64,000 nucleotides of DNA from Fimbriiglobus ruber (GTDB taxonomy: Bacteria; Planctomycetota; Planctomycetia; Gemmatales; Gemmataceae), in NCBI RefSeq assembly GCF_002197845.1, contig NZ_NIDE01000009.1, forward strand, positions 124,001-188,000, given 5' to 3'. Positions 56,660 through 64,000 of this stretch are shown here, piece after piece (position 1 is the first letter of the stretch; each line of letters opens with the position of its first letter). Position numbers and translations under genes: made by a program. The notes below the pieces were generated by a model. That model saw only the letters and a program-made list of their open reading frames with translations, was not told where the DNA came from and did not search any database.

Positions 56660-57313
56660 TCACGTGTACGAGACGGCAAGGTCGTTCGTCACGCTGTTGA
56701 CGCCGGGGGCGTTCCACGCTGCCGAGCCGGCTTGGTCTTTCTCGCCCCACGACCGGACGCTGCCGGACAGCGTCACCGCCCCGCCGTTGGCCGCCACCTT
56801 CACCGTCGTGGCGTCGAGTTCGGCGCTCCGCACGAACGCCTTCTCGATCGCACTCTTGACGCCCGCCGGCTGGGCCGTCGGTTTGAGGGTGATGTCGTCC
56901 GACACCCCCTTTACCCCGGGCATGAACCGGACCGCGTTGTAGGCGGCGGTCCGCTGATAGTCCCAATCCACGGTGCCCTTCAGCGTGACCCACCCCTGGG
57001 CCACGGTTGCCTGGATGCCGCTCGGCACCCAGACGTGCCAGTCGAGCGCGCTGACGGCCGCGGCCGCGATCTCCGTGTCACTCTTGACGTGTACGCCGTA
57101 GGGCTTGATCGTGATCTCCTCGGCAAGACCCTTGACGCCGTCGACTCGTTGGGCCGCCTTCTCGACGGCCCACTTCTCGGCGTAGGTCGCGACCACACCG
57201 GTCAGCGTCACCACCCCGTCGTTCGCCGTCACTCCGATCTGGGCCGCCGTGGTACTCGGCTCCCACTTGATCTCGTCCATGACGTCCTTCTGCAGTTGCG
57301 TGTCGGTCTTCAT
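56660..57313 (-). CDS. triple-BON-domain periplasmic-type protein (OsmY-like)
   Basis: 217 residues with three BON domains: residues about 5-72 ([20 protein letters not shown]), 75-145 ([20 protein letters not shown]) and 150-217 ([20 protein letters not shown]). Each has a V-x-L-x-G core and a VxGV helix. There is no signal peptide, unlike OsmY, so the protein may be cytoplasmic. BON proteins bind phospholipid or membranes in osmotic stress. The first 36 bases of the gene have a near copy before HdeD. Confidence 0.88.
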   Translation of the reverse strand: MKTDTQLQKDVMDEIKWEPSTTAAQIGVTANDGVVTLTGVVATYAEKWAVEKAAQRVDGVKGLAEEITIKPYGVHVKSDTEIAAAAVSALDWHVWVPSGIQATVAQGWVTLKGTVDWDYQRTAAYNAVRFMPGVKGVSDDITLKPTAQPAGVKSAIEKAFVRSAELDATTVKVAANGGAVTLSGSVRSWGEKDQAGSAAWNAPGVNSVTNDLAVSYT

Positions 57314-57343
57314 CGTGAACTCCTATTGTCAAGACTCAGGCAA

Positions 57344-57811
57344 TCACACCCGGATGATACATCCGGTTGTTTTGGTGGCGCGGCGGGAACCGCCTTCGGG
57401 CCGCTCAAGCGACCCCCGTCCAGGCGTGCGGGTCTCGGCGGGGCAGCCGGGATACAACGGGAAATCGGTCCCCGCCGTGTCCGTCGTGAACAGCAGCACC
57501 ACACCGCCGGTCGTGGGTTCCACTTCGACCGTCGTGTCGAGTACACGCATCCCATAGGTGCGTTCGATCTTTTGCGCCAGATCGGTGTTGGCGAAGCGCC
57601 GCCCTAGGGATTTCGTAACCCAGGTGAATCCGGTCTCGTTTCCTGCCAGCGTGTTCTCCTGCTCCGTCAAATAGCCATGTAATGCGATCACGACCGTTTC
57701 CTCGTTCAGGAAGGCGGCCACCCATTCGCGCCCATGATGCGTACACCGTTGCTCGAAATCGCGAACCACCTGGGCGATCCGCTGGCCGAGGTTCATTGGG
57801 GCCAGGTTCAT
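57344..57811 (-). CDS. DUF2294-like protein
   Basis: 155 residues from the ATG at 57811, preceded by GGAGAG. The pattern LGQRIAQVVRDFEQRCTHHG, EETVVIALHGYLTEQENTLA and YGMRVLDTTVEVEPTTGGVV with LLFTTD follows DUF2294, short proteins often found near envelope-stress genes. The C-terminal 30 residues are Arg/Gly/Thr-rich and likely disordered. Function is unknown. Confidence 0.65.
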   Translation of the reverse strand: MNLAPMNLGQRIAQVVRDFEQRCTHHGREWVAAFLNEETVVIALHGYLTEQENTLAGNETGFTWVTKSLGRRFANTDLAQKIERTYGMRVLDTTVEVEPTTGGVVLLFTTDTAGTDFPLYPGCPAETRTPGRGSLERPEGGSRRATKTTGCIIRV

Positions 57812-57848
57812 CGATTCTCTCCGGGGCGATACTGGCGATTCGCGAGCA

Positions 57849-58430
57849 TCAGCGGCCGGTCCCCCTGTTGCGGACGCAAATGGCCAGCGCTGACCAAGTC
57901 ACGCCGTTGACGATCAGGTCGATGCCGATGAACAGCCCAAGCACCCACAAGCCCGACACAGGCCATTGTTGCCAGATGAGGATACCCAGCAGCAAAGTGA
58001 TCACTCCGTTAAGTAGAACCCAGCCCCGCGAGGGGACACGCTCGACGCAAGCACTGATGATGCGGAAGATTCCGCCGACCAGGTAGACTGCGGCGAGCAT
58101 GAGGGTCAGGCCCTCCGCAGCCAGCAGCGGGTGCTGAATAATCAGGAATCCGGCGACCGCATAAAAGACTGCGAGCAGCAGGAACAGTAAGAAGCCACCC
58201 CAATCGCGCGCCAGGATTGCCGCAGCCGTCTGTCCTGCGGCGGCGACGAGGAGCAGGATGCCCAAAGTCACGACCGAGACGATTGTCGAGATAAAGGCGA
58301 AGCTGACGGCCAAAGTGCCGGCGAGGATCTGGACGATTCCCGCAGCCAGAACCCAGCCCCAGATATTCCGAACGCTATTCGTTTCGTCCGCCGGCGTGCC
58401 GGGAGTTCGGTCCCGTACGGTAACACTCAT
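57849..58430 (-). CDS. HdeD/DUF308 family membrane protein
   Basis: 193 residues from the ATG at 58430 (MSVTVRDRTPGTPADETNSV). Six hydrophobic helices alternate with short loops (NIWGWVLAAGIVQILAGTLA, GFLLFLLLAVFYAVAGFLII, LMLAAVYLVGGIFRIISACV, WVLLNGVITLLLGILIW), as in HdeD acid-resistance proteins. An alternative start at 58463 adds MKTGTQLQKDI, copied from the BON gene; I prefer the inner Met because that segment is not part of HdeD. It heads the leftward stress gene run. Confidence 0.85.
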   Translation of the reverse strand: MSVTVRDRTPGTPADETNSVRNIWGWVLAAGIVQILAGTLAVSFAFISTIVSVVTLGILLLVAAAGQTAAAILARDWGGFLLFLLLAVFYAVAGFLIIQHPLLAAEGLTLMLAAVYLVGGIFRIISACVERVPSRGWVLLNGVITLLLGILIWQQWPVSGLWVLGLFIGIDLIVNGVTWSALAICVRNRGTGR

Positions 58431-58550
58431 GATGTCCTTCTGTAGTTGCGTGCCGGTCTTCATCGCGAAATCCGCTCGGTTAGACTCGGGTGAGCATCAG
58501 CGGACAAAAAATGCGGTTTTGCCGTTCAACGAAGTCACTATCCCGAAACA

Positions 58551-58853
58551 TCGAGGGAGTGCCGACAGCCAATCGGGGAGAGGTGGGTCGGGAAAAGTCG
58601 CAGAGTTGATGTCAGGAGAACGCGAAAGTGACGAGCCAGGGCCACCGTCAGGGCGGTTGGATAGAGGCAGGCCATGCGTAAAGTCGATCCACTCACTACA
58701 GTTGGGCGCGGGTGCCGATCCGGGCGTCCGGCCGCATTGCGACCCGCGACGACGCGGGGTCGGGATTTCCCTGACACAGTACGGCCGATTTCCCGATTCG
58801 CTTTCGACTTTTCCCCTGTCCGACGAACGCCGTACGACGGAGACAATAACCTG
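58551..58853. repeat. dispersed intergenic repeat, copy 2 (intact)
   Basis: Full copy of the sequence found at 44857-45079 and 46794-46873. It contains the conserved block GTCGGGAAAAGTCGCAGAGT and a second conserved region at 58759-58830 with GTCGGG-N4-CCCTGAC, CCGATTTCCC and TCGCTTTCGACTTTT. It lies between the divergent HdeD and PPOX genes and ends 76 bases before the PPOX start. It contains no good reading frame of its own. Confidence 0.75.
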
Positions 58854-58928
58854 AATCCACAATCCGAACATGAGGCGGGACGTCCCTTGCGTCCGTCTCG
58901 CTCGCGGAGAGCTGATCATAGGAGACGG

Positions 58929-59627
58929 ATGATGATCCGCGAAATCAGCAGGCAGGAATGCCTACAAGTGCTTTCCGGAACGCGATTGGCGCGACTGGCC
59001 TGTGCGCGCGAGAACCAGCCGTACATCGTTCCCGTCTACCTCGTCTACGACGAAGCCTCCGGGTATCTCTACGGCTACACCACCCCCGGACAGAAGGTCG
59101 AGTGGATGCGGGCCAATCCACTCGTCTGCGTCGAGGTGGACCTGGTCACGGCTTACGACCGGTGGGTCAGCATCATTGCGTTCGGCCGGTACGAAGAGTT
59201 GCCCGAGGGCCCGGGGAGCGACGACGCGATGCTCCGGGCTCCGGAACGCCCGCGGCAGACCGCCGAAGTCATGCCCGCCTTGTCCGCCGACCACGGCGAG
59301 AGCCGATTCGGGGACGGGACACGCGATGATGAGCGGGAACGGGCGTGGCAAATCCTGAGCACAAATCCTTTCTGGGGCGAGCCGGCCCTCGCCGCCTGGA
59401 AAGCCCGCGCCAACCGCGGCCCGGCCGAGCCGTTCGCTTCCGTCTACTACCGGATCCGGATCGACCGCGTCACGGGCCACGAGGCTATCCGGGATGCTGT
59501 GAATGCGATCTCCGACACCGGGCCTACCACCCCTGCCGTCCCTCCCGCCGCGAGCCGCGACGGGCAGCAAAACGCCATCTCGCGAGCATTCGGTGACAAA
59601 TCGGATGCGGTCGGCCCGACCTCTTGA
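58929..59627 (+). CDS. PPOX-family FMN-binding protein
   Basis: 232 residues from the ATG at 58929, preceded by AGGAGA. The pyridoxamine 5'-phosphate oxidase-like split barrel reads IREISRQECLQVLSGTRLAR, ENQPYIVPVYLVYDEASGYL and YGYTTPGQKVEWMRANPLVC followed by VEVDLVTAYDRWVSIIAFGR. This fits flavin/F420- or haem-binding relatives rather than true PdxH. The C-terminal 60 residues are extra. It follows dispersed-repeat copy 2 and is the first plus-strand gene of the right end. Confidence 0.86.
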   Translation: MMIREISRQECLQVLSGTRLARLACARENQPYIVPVYLVYDEASGYLYGYTTPGQKVEWMRANPLVCVEVDLVTAYDRWVSIIAFGRYEELPEGPGSDDAMLRAPERPRQTAEVMPALSADHGESRFGDGTRDDERERAWQILSTNPFWGEPALAAWKARANRGPAEPFASVYYRIRIDRVTGHEAIRDAVNAISDTGPTTPAVPPAASRDGQQNAISRAFGDKSDAVGPTS

Positions 59628-59720
59628 GCCGCAGACATCACTGGGGCAACGACGCACCGAGGGTTATCGAGAGCATGCTAACGGCTCGACGCCAGACAAA
59701 CCAACAATCGCGCAAGTGCT

Positions 59721-59751
59721 GACCGCCTTCTACCCTCGACGTGAAGGCGGT
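59721..59751 (+). terminator. stem-loop after the PPOX gene
   Basis: ACCGCCTTC (59722-59730) pairs with GAAGGCGGT (59743-59751) around a 12-base loop, with a possible additional G-T pair. It lies about 95 bases beyond the PPOX stop and is followed by TCT. It may end that transcript before the histidine kinase gene at 59921. The evidence is structural only. Confidence 0.45.
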
Positions 59752-59920
59752 TCTGGCTACGGAATCAACGTTTTTCACCCCCGGAGCGCGGGATGATGCC
59801 CCGCCCACTCGGAGTGTGTCGGACGTCGCCCGAATACAATAGACCTTGTCGGGCTGTTCGCGCGTTTCCATTCGTTTCGTCGGGCACGAGGAAATACTCG
59901 TGGCCGCCGGTTCGACCGTG

Positions 59921-61900
59921 ATGCATGACGGCGGGAAACACGACCCCATGTCTTTAGACCAGGAATTACTGCACCCGCCCGGCGAATGGATCCAGGCCGC
60001 GCTGGCCGGCATTGGCGCCGCGACTATCGTCACCGACGCCCTCGGGCGGGTCCGTTTCATGAACTCGGTGGCCGAGTTCATGACCGGATGGTCGCAAGGC
60101 GAGACCAGGGGCCAACCCCTCGCGGTCGTCTTCAAGATCGAAAACGAGGCGACCCGCCTTTCGGTCACTGACCCGGTGGCCGATGTTCTCGTCGCCGGAA
60201 CGGCCATCGCCCTGTCCGATCACACCGTCCTGATCGCCCGGAACGGGACCGAGTTGCGCATCGACCACGGGGCCGCCCCGGTCCGGGACGCCGCGGGCGC
60301 CGTCGTCGGGGCGGTCGTGATCTTCTGCGACGTCAGCGAACGCCAGCGGGCCGTGCAAGGGGTTGAGGACGCGCGGGCGTTCGCCGAGGGGATCGTCCAG
60401 ACGGTCCGCGAACCTCTCGTGGTTCTCGACGCGGAGTTGCGGGTGAGGATCGCCAATCGGTCGTTTTACCAGACGTTCCGCGTGACCCCGTCGGAGACGG
60501 AGGGCGAGTTCTTCTTCGAACTCGGGAACCGCCAGTGGGACATCCCGCGGTTGCGGGAGTTGCTCGAGGAAATCCTCCCACGCGACAGCCACTTCGACGA
60601 CTTCGCGGTGGAGTGCGAGTTCGAGGGCCTCGGCTTCCGGTCGATGGTGTTGAATGCCCGGTGCCTCCCCGCGGGCGGCCGGCGACCCGCCCTCATTCTG
60701 CTAGCGATCGAGGATGCGACCGAGCGGCGGCGCGCGGCCGAGGCATTGGCACTCTCCGAGACCCGTTACCGCCGCCTCTTCGAGACGGCCCAGGACGGCA
60801 TCCTGCTCGTCGCTCCGGACACCCGCCTCATCTTCGACGCGAACCCGTTCCTCACCGAGCTGCTCGGGTACACGCGGACGGAACTGGTCGGGAAAGAACT
60901 CTGGGAGATCGGCCTGTTCCGCGACATCGAGTCCAACAAGACGGCGTTCCGGACGCTCCAGGAGAAGGGGTACATCCGGTACGACGACCTACCCCTCCGG
61001 ATGCGCGACGACCGCGGCATCGACGTCGAGTTCGTCAGCAACGTTTACGACGTGGGCGCCACACGCGTCATTCAGTGCAACATTCGAGATGTGACCGATC
61101 GCAAGAAGGCCGAGCACGCCCTCCGGGCGGCGCACGCCGGGTTGGAACTCCGGATCCTGGAGCGCACGGCCGAACTCGCCGATTTGAATGCGACACTGAA
61201 AGAGGAGATCGCGCGCCGGGAAGGTGCGGAGTTGGAGCAGCGGGCACTCCAGCAGCAACTGACGACTGTGCAGGAAGACGAGCGGCGGCGGATCGCCCGC
61301 GAACTGCACGACCAGATGGGCCAACACCTGACCGCGCTCGGCCTCGGGTTGAAGATCGTCAAGAACGCGACCCCGGACCCGTCGCCCGAACGGGACCGGC
61401 TCCGGCGCCTGCTGTCCATTACCGATACCATTGGCCGAGAGGTTCACCACCTGGCCCTCGAACTCCGCCCCACCACGCTCGACGACTTCGGCCTCCAGGC
61501 CGCGCTGGCGAACTACGCCGAGGGGTGGTCGGAGCGGTCCGGGATCGAGGTCGACTTTCATGGTTCCGGCCCGGACGAGGAGCGGCTGCCGCCACCGGTC
61601 GAGACGGCGTTGTACCGGGTCATCCAGGAAGCCCTCACGAACATTCTCAAGCACGCCGCCGCCCGGCGGGTCAGCGTGGTCCTCCAGCGGTCGTCGGGCC
61701 AGATCTCGGCCGTGATCGAGGACGACGGACGGGGATTCGACGCCGATTCGGTCGCCGAACACCGGTTGGGTATCCTCGGCATGCGGGAGCGGGTGGCGTT
61801 GGTCGGCGGGACTCTGACGGTCGAATCGGGCTCCCGCCCCGGTACCACGGTGATCGCCCGAATCCCACTCCAGCCGAGCGACCGGCGGAGGCCGCAATGA
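59921..61900 (+). CDS. three-PAS sensor histidine kinase (NarL-type)
   Basis: About 659 residues. Three PAS-like domains: residues about 15-130 (AATIVTDALGRVRFMNSVAE), 140-250 (REPLVVLDAELRVRIANRSF) and 275-390 (QDGILLVAPDTRLIFDANPF). Then a HisKA_3 segment ERRRIARELHDQMGQHLTAL with the phospho-acceptor His, and an HATPase with VIQEALTNILKHAAARRVSV and VIEDDGRGFDADS. No membrane helix, so cytosolic sensing of redox or small molecules is likely. The start could be 59921 or 59948. Its stop overlaps the response regulator ATG (ATGA). Confidence 0.92.
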   Translation: MHDGGKHDPMSLDQELLHPPGEWIQAALAGIGAATIVTDALGRVRFMNSVAEFMTGWSQGETRGQPLAVVFKIENEATRLSVTDPVADVLVAGTAIALSDHTVLIARNGTELRIDHGAAPVRDAAGAVVGAVVIFCDVSERQRAVQGVEDARAFAEGIVQTVREPLVVLDAELRVRIANRSFYQTFRVTPSETEGEFFFELGNRQWDIPRLRELLEEILPRDSHFDDFAVECEFEGLGFRSMVLNARCLPAGGRRPALILLAIEDATERRRAAEALALSETRYRRLFETAQDGILLVAPDTRLIFDANPFLTELLGYTRTELVGKELWEIGLFRDIESNKTAFRTLQEKGYIRYDDLPLRMRDDRGIDVEFVSNVYDVGATRVIQCNIRDVTDRKKAEHALRAAHAGLELRILERTAELADLNATLKEEIARREGAELEQRALQQQLTTVQEDERRRIARELHDQMGQHLTALGLGLKIVKNATPDPSPERDRLRRLLSITDTIGREVHHLALELRPTTLDDFGLQAALANYAEGWSERSGIEVDFHGSGPDEERLPPPVETALYRVIQEALTNILKHAAARRVSVVLQRSSGQISAVIEDDGRGFDADSVAEHRLGILGMRERVALVGGTLTVESGSRPGTTVIARIPLQPSDRRRPQ

Positions 61901-62546
61901 CAGATCTGCGCGTCTTTCTGGTCGACGACCACGCGGTCGTTCGCGAGGGGTTGAAGACGTTAATCAACGCCCAGGTCGGAATGATGGTTGTCGGCGAAGC
62001 GGCTGAAGGGTCGCTCGCGTGCGAGCGAATCGTGGTGTTGAGGCCGGACGTGGTGGTGATGGACGTGTCGATGCCCGGTTTGACCGGGGCGCAAGCGACC
62101 GCTCGGTTGCAGCTAGAAAGCCCGACGGTCCGGGTCCTGGCCCTGACCGTCCACGAGGACAGGGGATACATTCGCCAACTCCTGGCGGCCGGGGCGGCCG
62201 GGTACGTGCTCAAGCGGGCAGCGCCCGAGGAATTGATTCACGCCATCCGGGTGGTGGCCACGGGCGGCGTTTACTTGGACCCGAGCATGGCCGGAAGGTC
62301 GTCGGTGGCTTTGTCAGAAAAACGTCGAATGCCGGCCCCCCGAGTGGGGATCTGAGTGAGCGGGAGACGGAGGTGGCCCGGCGAACGGCCGCCGGGTACA
62401 GCAACAAAGAGATCGCCACCCGCCTCGAATTAAGTGTCAAGACGGTTGAGACGTATCGGGCCCGGGCGATGGAGAAGCTCGGCCTCCAGAGCCGGTCCGA
62501 CCTCGTCCGGTATGCCGTCCAACAAGGCTGGTTACAGGACGGCTAA
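61897..62546 (+). pseudogene. NarL/LuxR-type response regulator, frameshifted between domains
   Basis: The receiver starts at the ATG at 61897 (MTDLRVFLVDDHAVVREGLK) with the phospho-acceptor Asp in [16 protein letters not shown]. It runs intact to about 62290 (YLDPSMAG). One base appears missing near 62292; the continuation [20 protein letters not shown] lies in another frame. That frame encodes the helix-turn-helix [20 protein letters not shown] and [20 protein letters not shown], ending at 62546. The unshifted frame stops at 62355. As sequenced the kinase's partner cannot bind DNA. Confidence 0.85.
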
Positions 62547-62580
62547 AGTTCCGGAAATCGAAGTCACAAATCCTGACAGA

Positions 62581-62646
62581 TGTCGGGTTTTCCCCGACAC
62601 AGTTTTTCCGATATTCCGTATCTCGTTGCGACTGCTTACCCGTCCG
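62581..62646. repeat. dispersed intergenic repeat, copy 3 (core only)
   Basis: The core shared with copies 1 and 2 is found again 105 bases before the receiver gene at 62751. It has GTCGGG…CCCGACACAG, CCGATATTCCG and TCTCGTTGCGACT. In this copy the first part is a perfect inverted repeat, TGTCGGG-N5-CCCGACA (62581-62599). The longer left half of the repeat is absent because the response regulator gene occupies that space. Confidence 0.6.
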
Positions 62647-62750
62647 CCCGCCCACGTCCGTTTCACATACTTGATGCTACGCAGATTCACATTCGTGGCG
62701 GCCTAGGATAGTCACCAGAGCCGATCCGTGGGGGATCGTTGGAGGATTTC

Positions 62751-63221
62751 ATGAACCGAATCTGGCCGTACATCTTGGTAGTGGACGACTCGCCCGACAC
62801 GGCCGATAGTATGGCCGAATTACTCATTATCTGGGGGTATCACGCCAAACCTTGTTACTGCGGTGCCTCGGCGCTCGCGGCCGTTCACGACCGCCGTCCG
62901 GCCGTCATTCTCTTGGACATCGGGATGGCCCCGATGGACGGACTGACATTCGCCTCCCAATTCCACAAGTTGCCCAACCACGAGCGAACGTCGGTCGTCG
63001 CGATCACGGGACATACGTCCGCGACGTACCAAATCCGCGGGCGCGAACTCGGGATCGTCCATTACCTGCTCAAACCCGTCGACTTGACCAAGCTAGAAAC
63101 CCTGCTGGCACGACTGATAGCGCTATCCGCGTTGCCGGTCGGCGTCATCGAATTCTCGCCCCTAGTGTCTCCGCGCACAAAACCTGCAAGGAATTCGTCG
63201 CGTCTGTTAGGTTGGAAATAA
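62751..63221 (+). CDS. stand-alone receiver protein
   Basis: 156 residues from the ATG at 62751, preceded by GGAGGA. A single CheY-like domain: YILVVDDSPDTADSMAELLI, the phospho-acceptor Asp in VILLDIGMAPMDGLTFASQF, the Thr in VVAITGHTSA and the Lys in IVHYLLKPVDLTKLETLLAR. There is no output domain; a short Ser/Arg tail ends it. It may bind a kinase or act as a phosphate sink. It follows dispersed-repeat copy 3. Confidence 0.9.
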   Translation: MNRIWPYILVVDDSPDTADSMAELLIIWGYHAKPCYCGASALAAVHDRRPAVILLDIGMAPMDGLTFASQFHKLPNHERTSVVAITGHTSATYQIRGRELGIVHYLLKPVDLTKLETLLARLIALSALPVGVIEFSPLVSPRTKPARNSSRLLGWK

Positions 63222-63422
63222 GCACAAGTCATCCAAGACTGCCAGAAAATAACCAGCATTTGTATTAATATAACCAATATCCCTCAATTTGGTATCCTTT
63301 ACTCATGGAGAGGTTCAGCCTTCGTGCATCATTGTGTTCTTGTGGCGGTTTTGTGGCATTCTGAATCTATAGCTAGCGGACAAATCCAAGAGGCTTGAAC
63401 TTGACGACCATGCAGAAAAGGC

Positions 63423-63650
63423 TTAATTTTTAAGTAGTTGCTGCGAGTTGGGTAACGCGACAAATCGGTGGTCAGAGAATCCCGCCCTCTCCGCTAGAAA
63501 AGAGCTTACCTTCGCAAGTGATTGCGTGATAACGATTTCGGTTTCTTGATTTGTGTCGTTCTCCTTTTGTGTCCCGGAATTGTCCCGGTTGATGACCCCG
63601 CACCAAGCGGGAACAACCAGTAACAACCCGCACATCACGATTCCGTTCAT
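63423..63650 (-). CDS. small hypothetical protein downstream of integrase
   Basis: 75 residues from the ATG at 63650, overlapping the recombinase stop as ATGA. The N-terminal hydrophobic stretch MNGIVMCGLLLVVPAWCGVI could be a signal peptide or membrane anchor, and the rest is polar (NRDNSGTQKENDTNQETEIV). Codon choice is more A/T-rich than the nearby genes. No family is recognised. It may belong to the mobile element at this end. Confidence 0.5.
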   Translation of the reverse strand: MNGIVMCGLLLVVPAWCGVINRDNSGTQKENDTNQETEIVITQSLAKVSSFLAERAGFSDHRFVALPNSQQLLKN

Positions 63651-64000
63651 GACGCATCCTCCCTTCCGGCGTCGGCGGCCGGTTCGCCCATCCCGAACGG
63701 GACGGATCCCATGAACTGGTGCGATTCCTCGTCCCCCAGGTGGTAGTAGACCGCGGCCATCGACCGGTCTGAACGGTGACCGAGCCACGCGTCGACCACC
63801 CGCTGGGGGACCCGGGCGTTGACCGCAGCCGTCTCGAAAAAGTGGCGGAGCGAGTGGACCACGAACCCCGACTCCCGACCGACCGGTAGCCCAAGCCGAG
63901 CGGCCAACCGCGTGAACTGCTCGTTCAATCGCTTCACGCTAATCGGGCGACCCCCGTCCGGGTACTTTGTGCTCGGGGCCGCCGTGAACAACCACGTTCC
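63647..64000 (-). CDS. tyrosine recombinase, C-terminal part (cut by window edge)
   Basis: The frame is open to the window end, so the start lies beyond 64000. The visible 118 residues include RPISVKRLNEQFTRLAARLG, the catalytic GFVVHSLRHFFETAAVNARV, WLGHRSDRSMAAVYYHLGDE with the likely nucleophile Tyr, and a short tail. This is a phage or ICE-type integrase distinct from the one at 427-1777. It faces inward, so an independent mobile element may begin at this edge. Confidence 0.8.
   Translation of the reverse strand, partial: GTWLFTAAPSTKYPDGGRPISVKRLNEQFTRLAARLGLPVGRESGFVVHSLRHFFETAAVNARVPQRVVDAWLGHRSDRSMAAVYYHLGDEESHQFMGSVPFGMGEPAADAGREDAS

Noticed and set aside
60535-61896. Extended frame upstream of the response regulator
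   Set aside because: Only the part from the ATG at 61897 is the receiver; upstream codons are an out-of-frame reading of the histidine kinase.

Overview
The window is GC-rich with dense genes, many overlapping by four bases (ATGA/GTGA). Its content (DUF1269, DUF2934 and BON stress proteins, many degenerate DDE insertion sequences, a FMN-binding PPOX protein, PAS/NarL-type signalling) suggests a planctomycete, most likely Gemmataceae. That placement is an inference from gene content; no rRNA or complete marker gene is present.

Layout. (1) 1-11.5 kb is a mobile-element graveyard. It holds a 3' tRNA-Asn half next to a frameshifted tyrosine integrase, two insertion sequences (IS) nested in the tail of one gene, an IS5-type element inserted in a lipoprotein signal peptide, a decayed large serine recombinase between inverted repeats, and an IS5 remnant fused to the stump of a P-type ATPase gene. 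(2) 11.5-18.5 kb (minus strand) is an N-type (alternative) F1Fo-ATPase operon in the order atpDCQRBEFAG, without a separate delta gene. (3) 18.5-34.8 kb (minus strand) is a co-directional carbon locus: rpiB, pgm, glgP, glgX, malQ, a HAD phosphatase, ackA, phosphoketolase, class I aldolase and tpiA, then a broken manA. (4) 35-44.5 kb is a run of small stress and envelope genes: a TraR/DksA-like factor, an ECF sigma factor, DUF1269/DUF2934 proteins, a ferritin-like protein, an SPFH protein, a double ribbon-helix-helix protein and lipoproteins. (5) 44.5-47 kb holds a perfect 26-bp hairpin and a long intergenic repeat split by an IS with an A7 frameshift signal. (6) 47-52 kb encodes PPK2, a P-type H+-ATPase and an RNB exonuclease. 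(7) 52-58.5 kb is a second stress cluster: DUF2934/DUF1269, Dps, Hsp20, dodecin, triple-BON, DUF2294 and HdeD. (8) 58.5-63.2 kb (plus strand) carries a PPOX protein, a three-PAS histidine kinase with a frameshifted NarL-type partner, and a stand-alone receiver. (9) The window ends in a second tyrosine recombinase, cut by the edge.

How it fits together. Glycogen would be opened by GlgP, GlgX and MalQ and routed by Pgm toward sugar phosphates. Phosphoketolase would split these to acetyl phosphate, and AckA would make ATP without respiration. The N-ATPase and the P-type H+-ATPase can spend ATP to extrude ions, and PPK2 links the pool to polyphosphate. Iron-storage, chaperone, stress and regulatory genes on both sides give the block the look of a survival or low-energy island. 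I infer this role from content and synteny.

Many genes carry single-base lesions or in-frame stops, and several duplicated modules survive only as fragments. This is either real decay in a rearranging island or, at homopolymers, assembly error. Raw reads would be needed to tell these apart.
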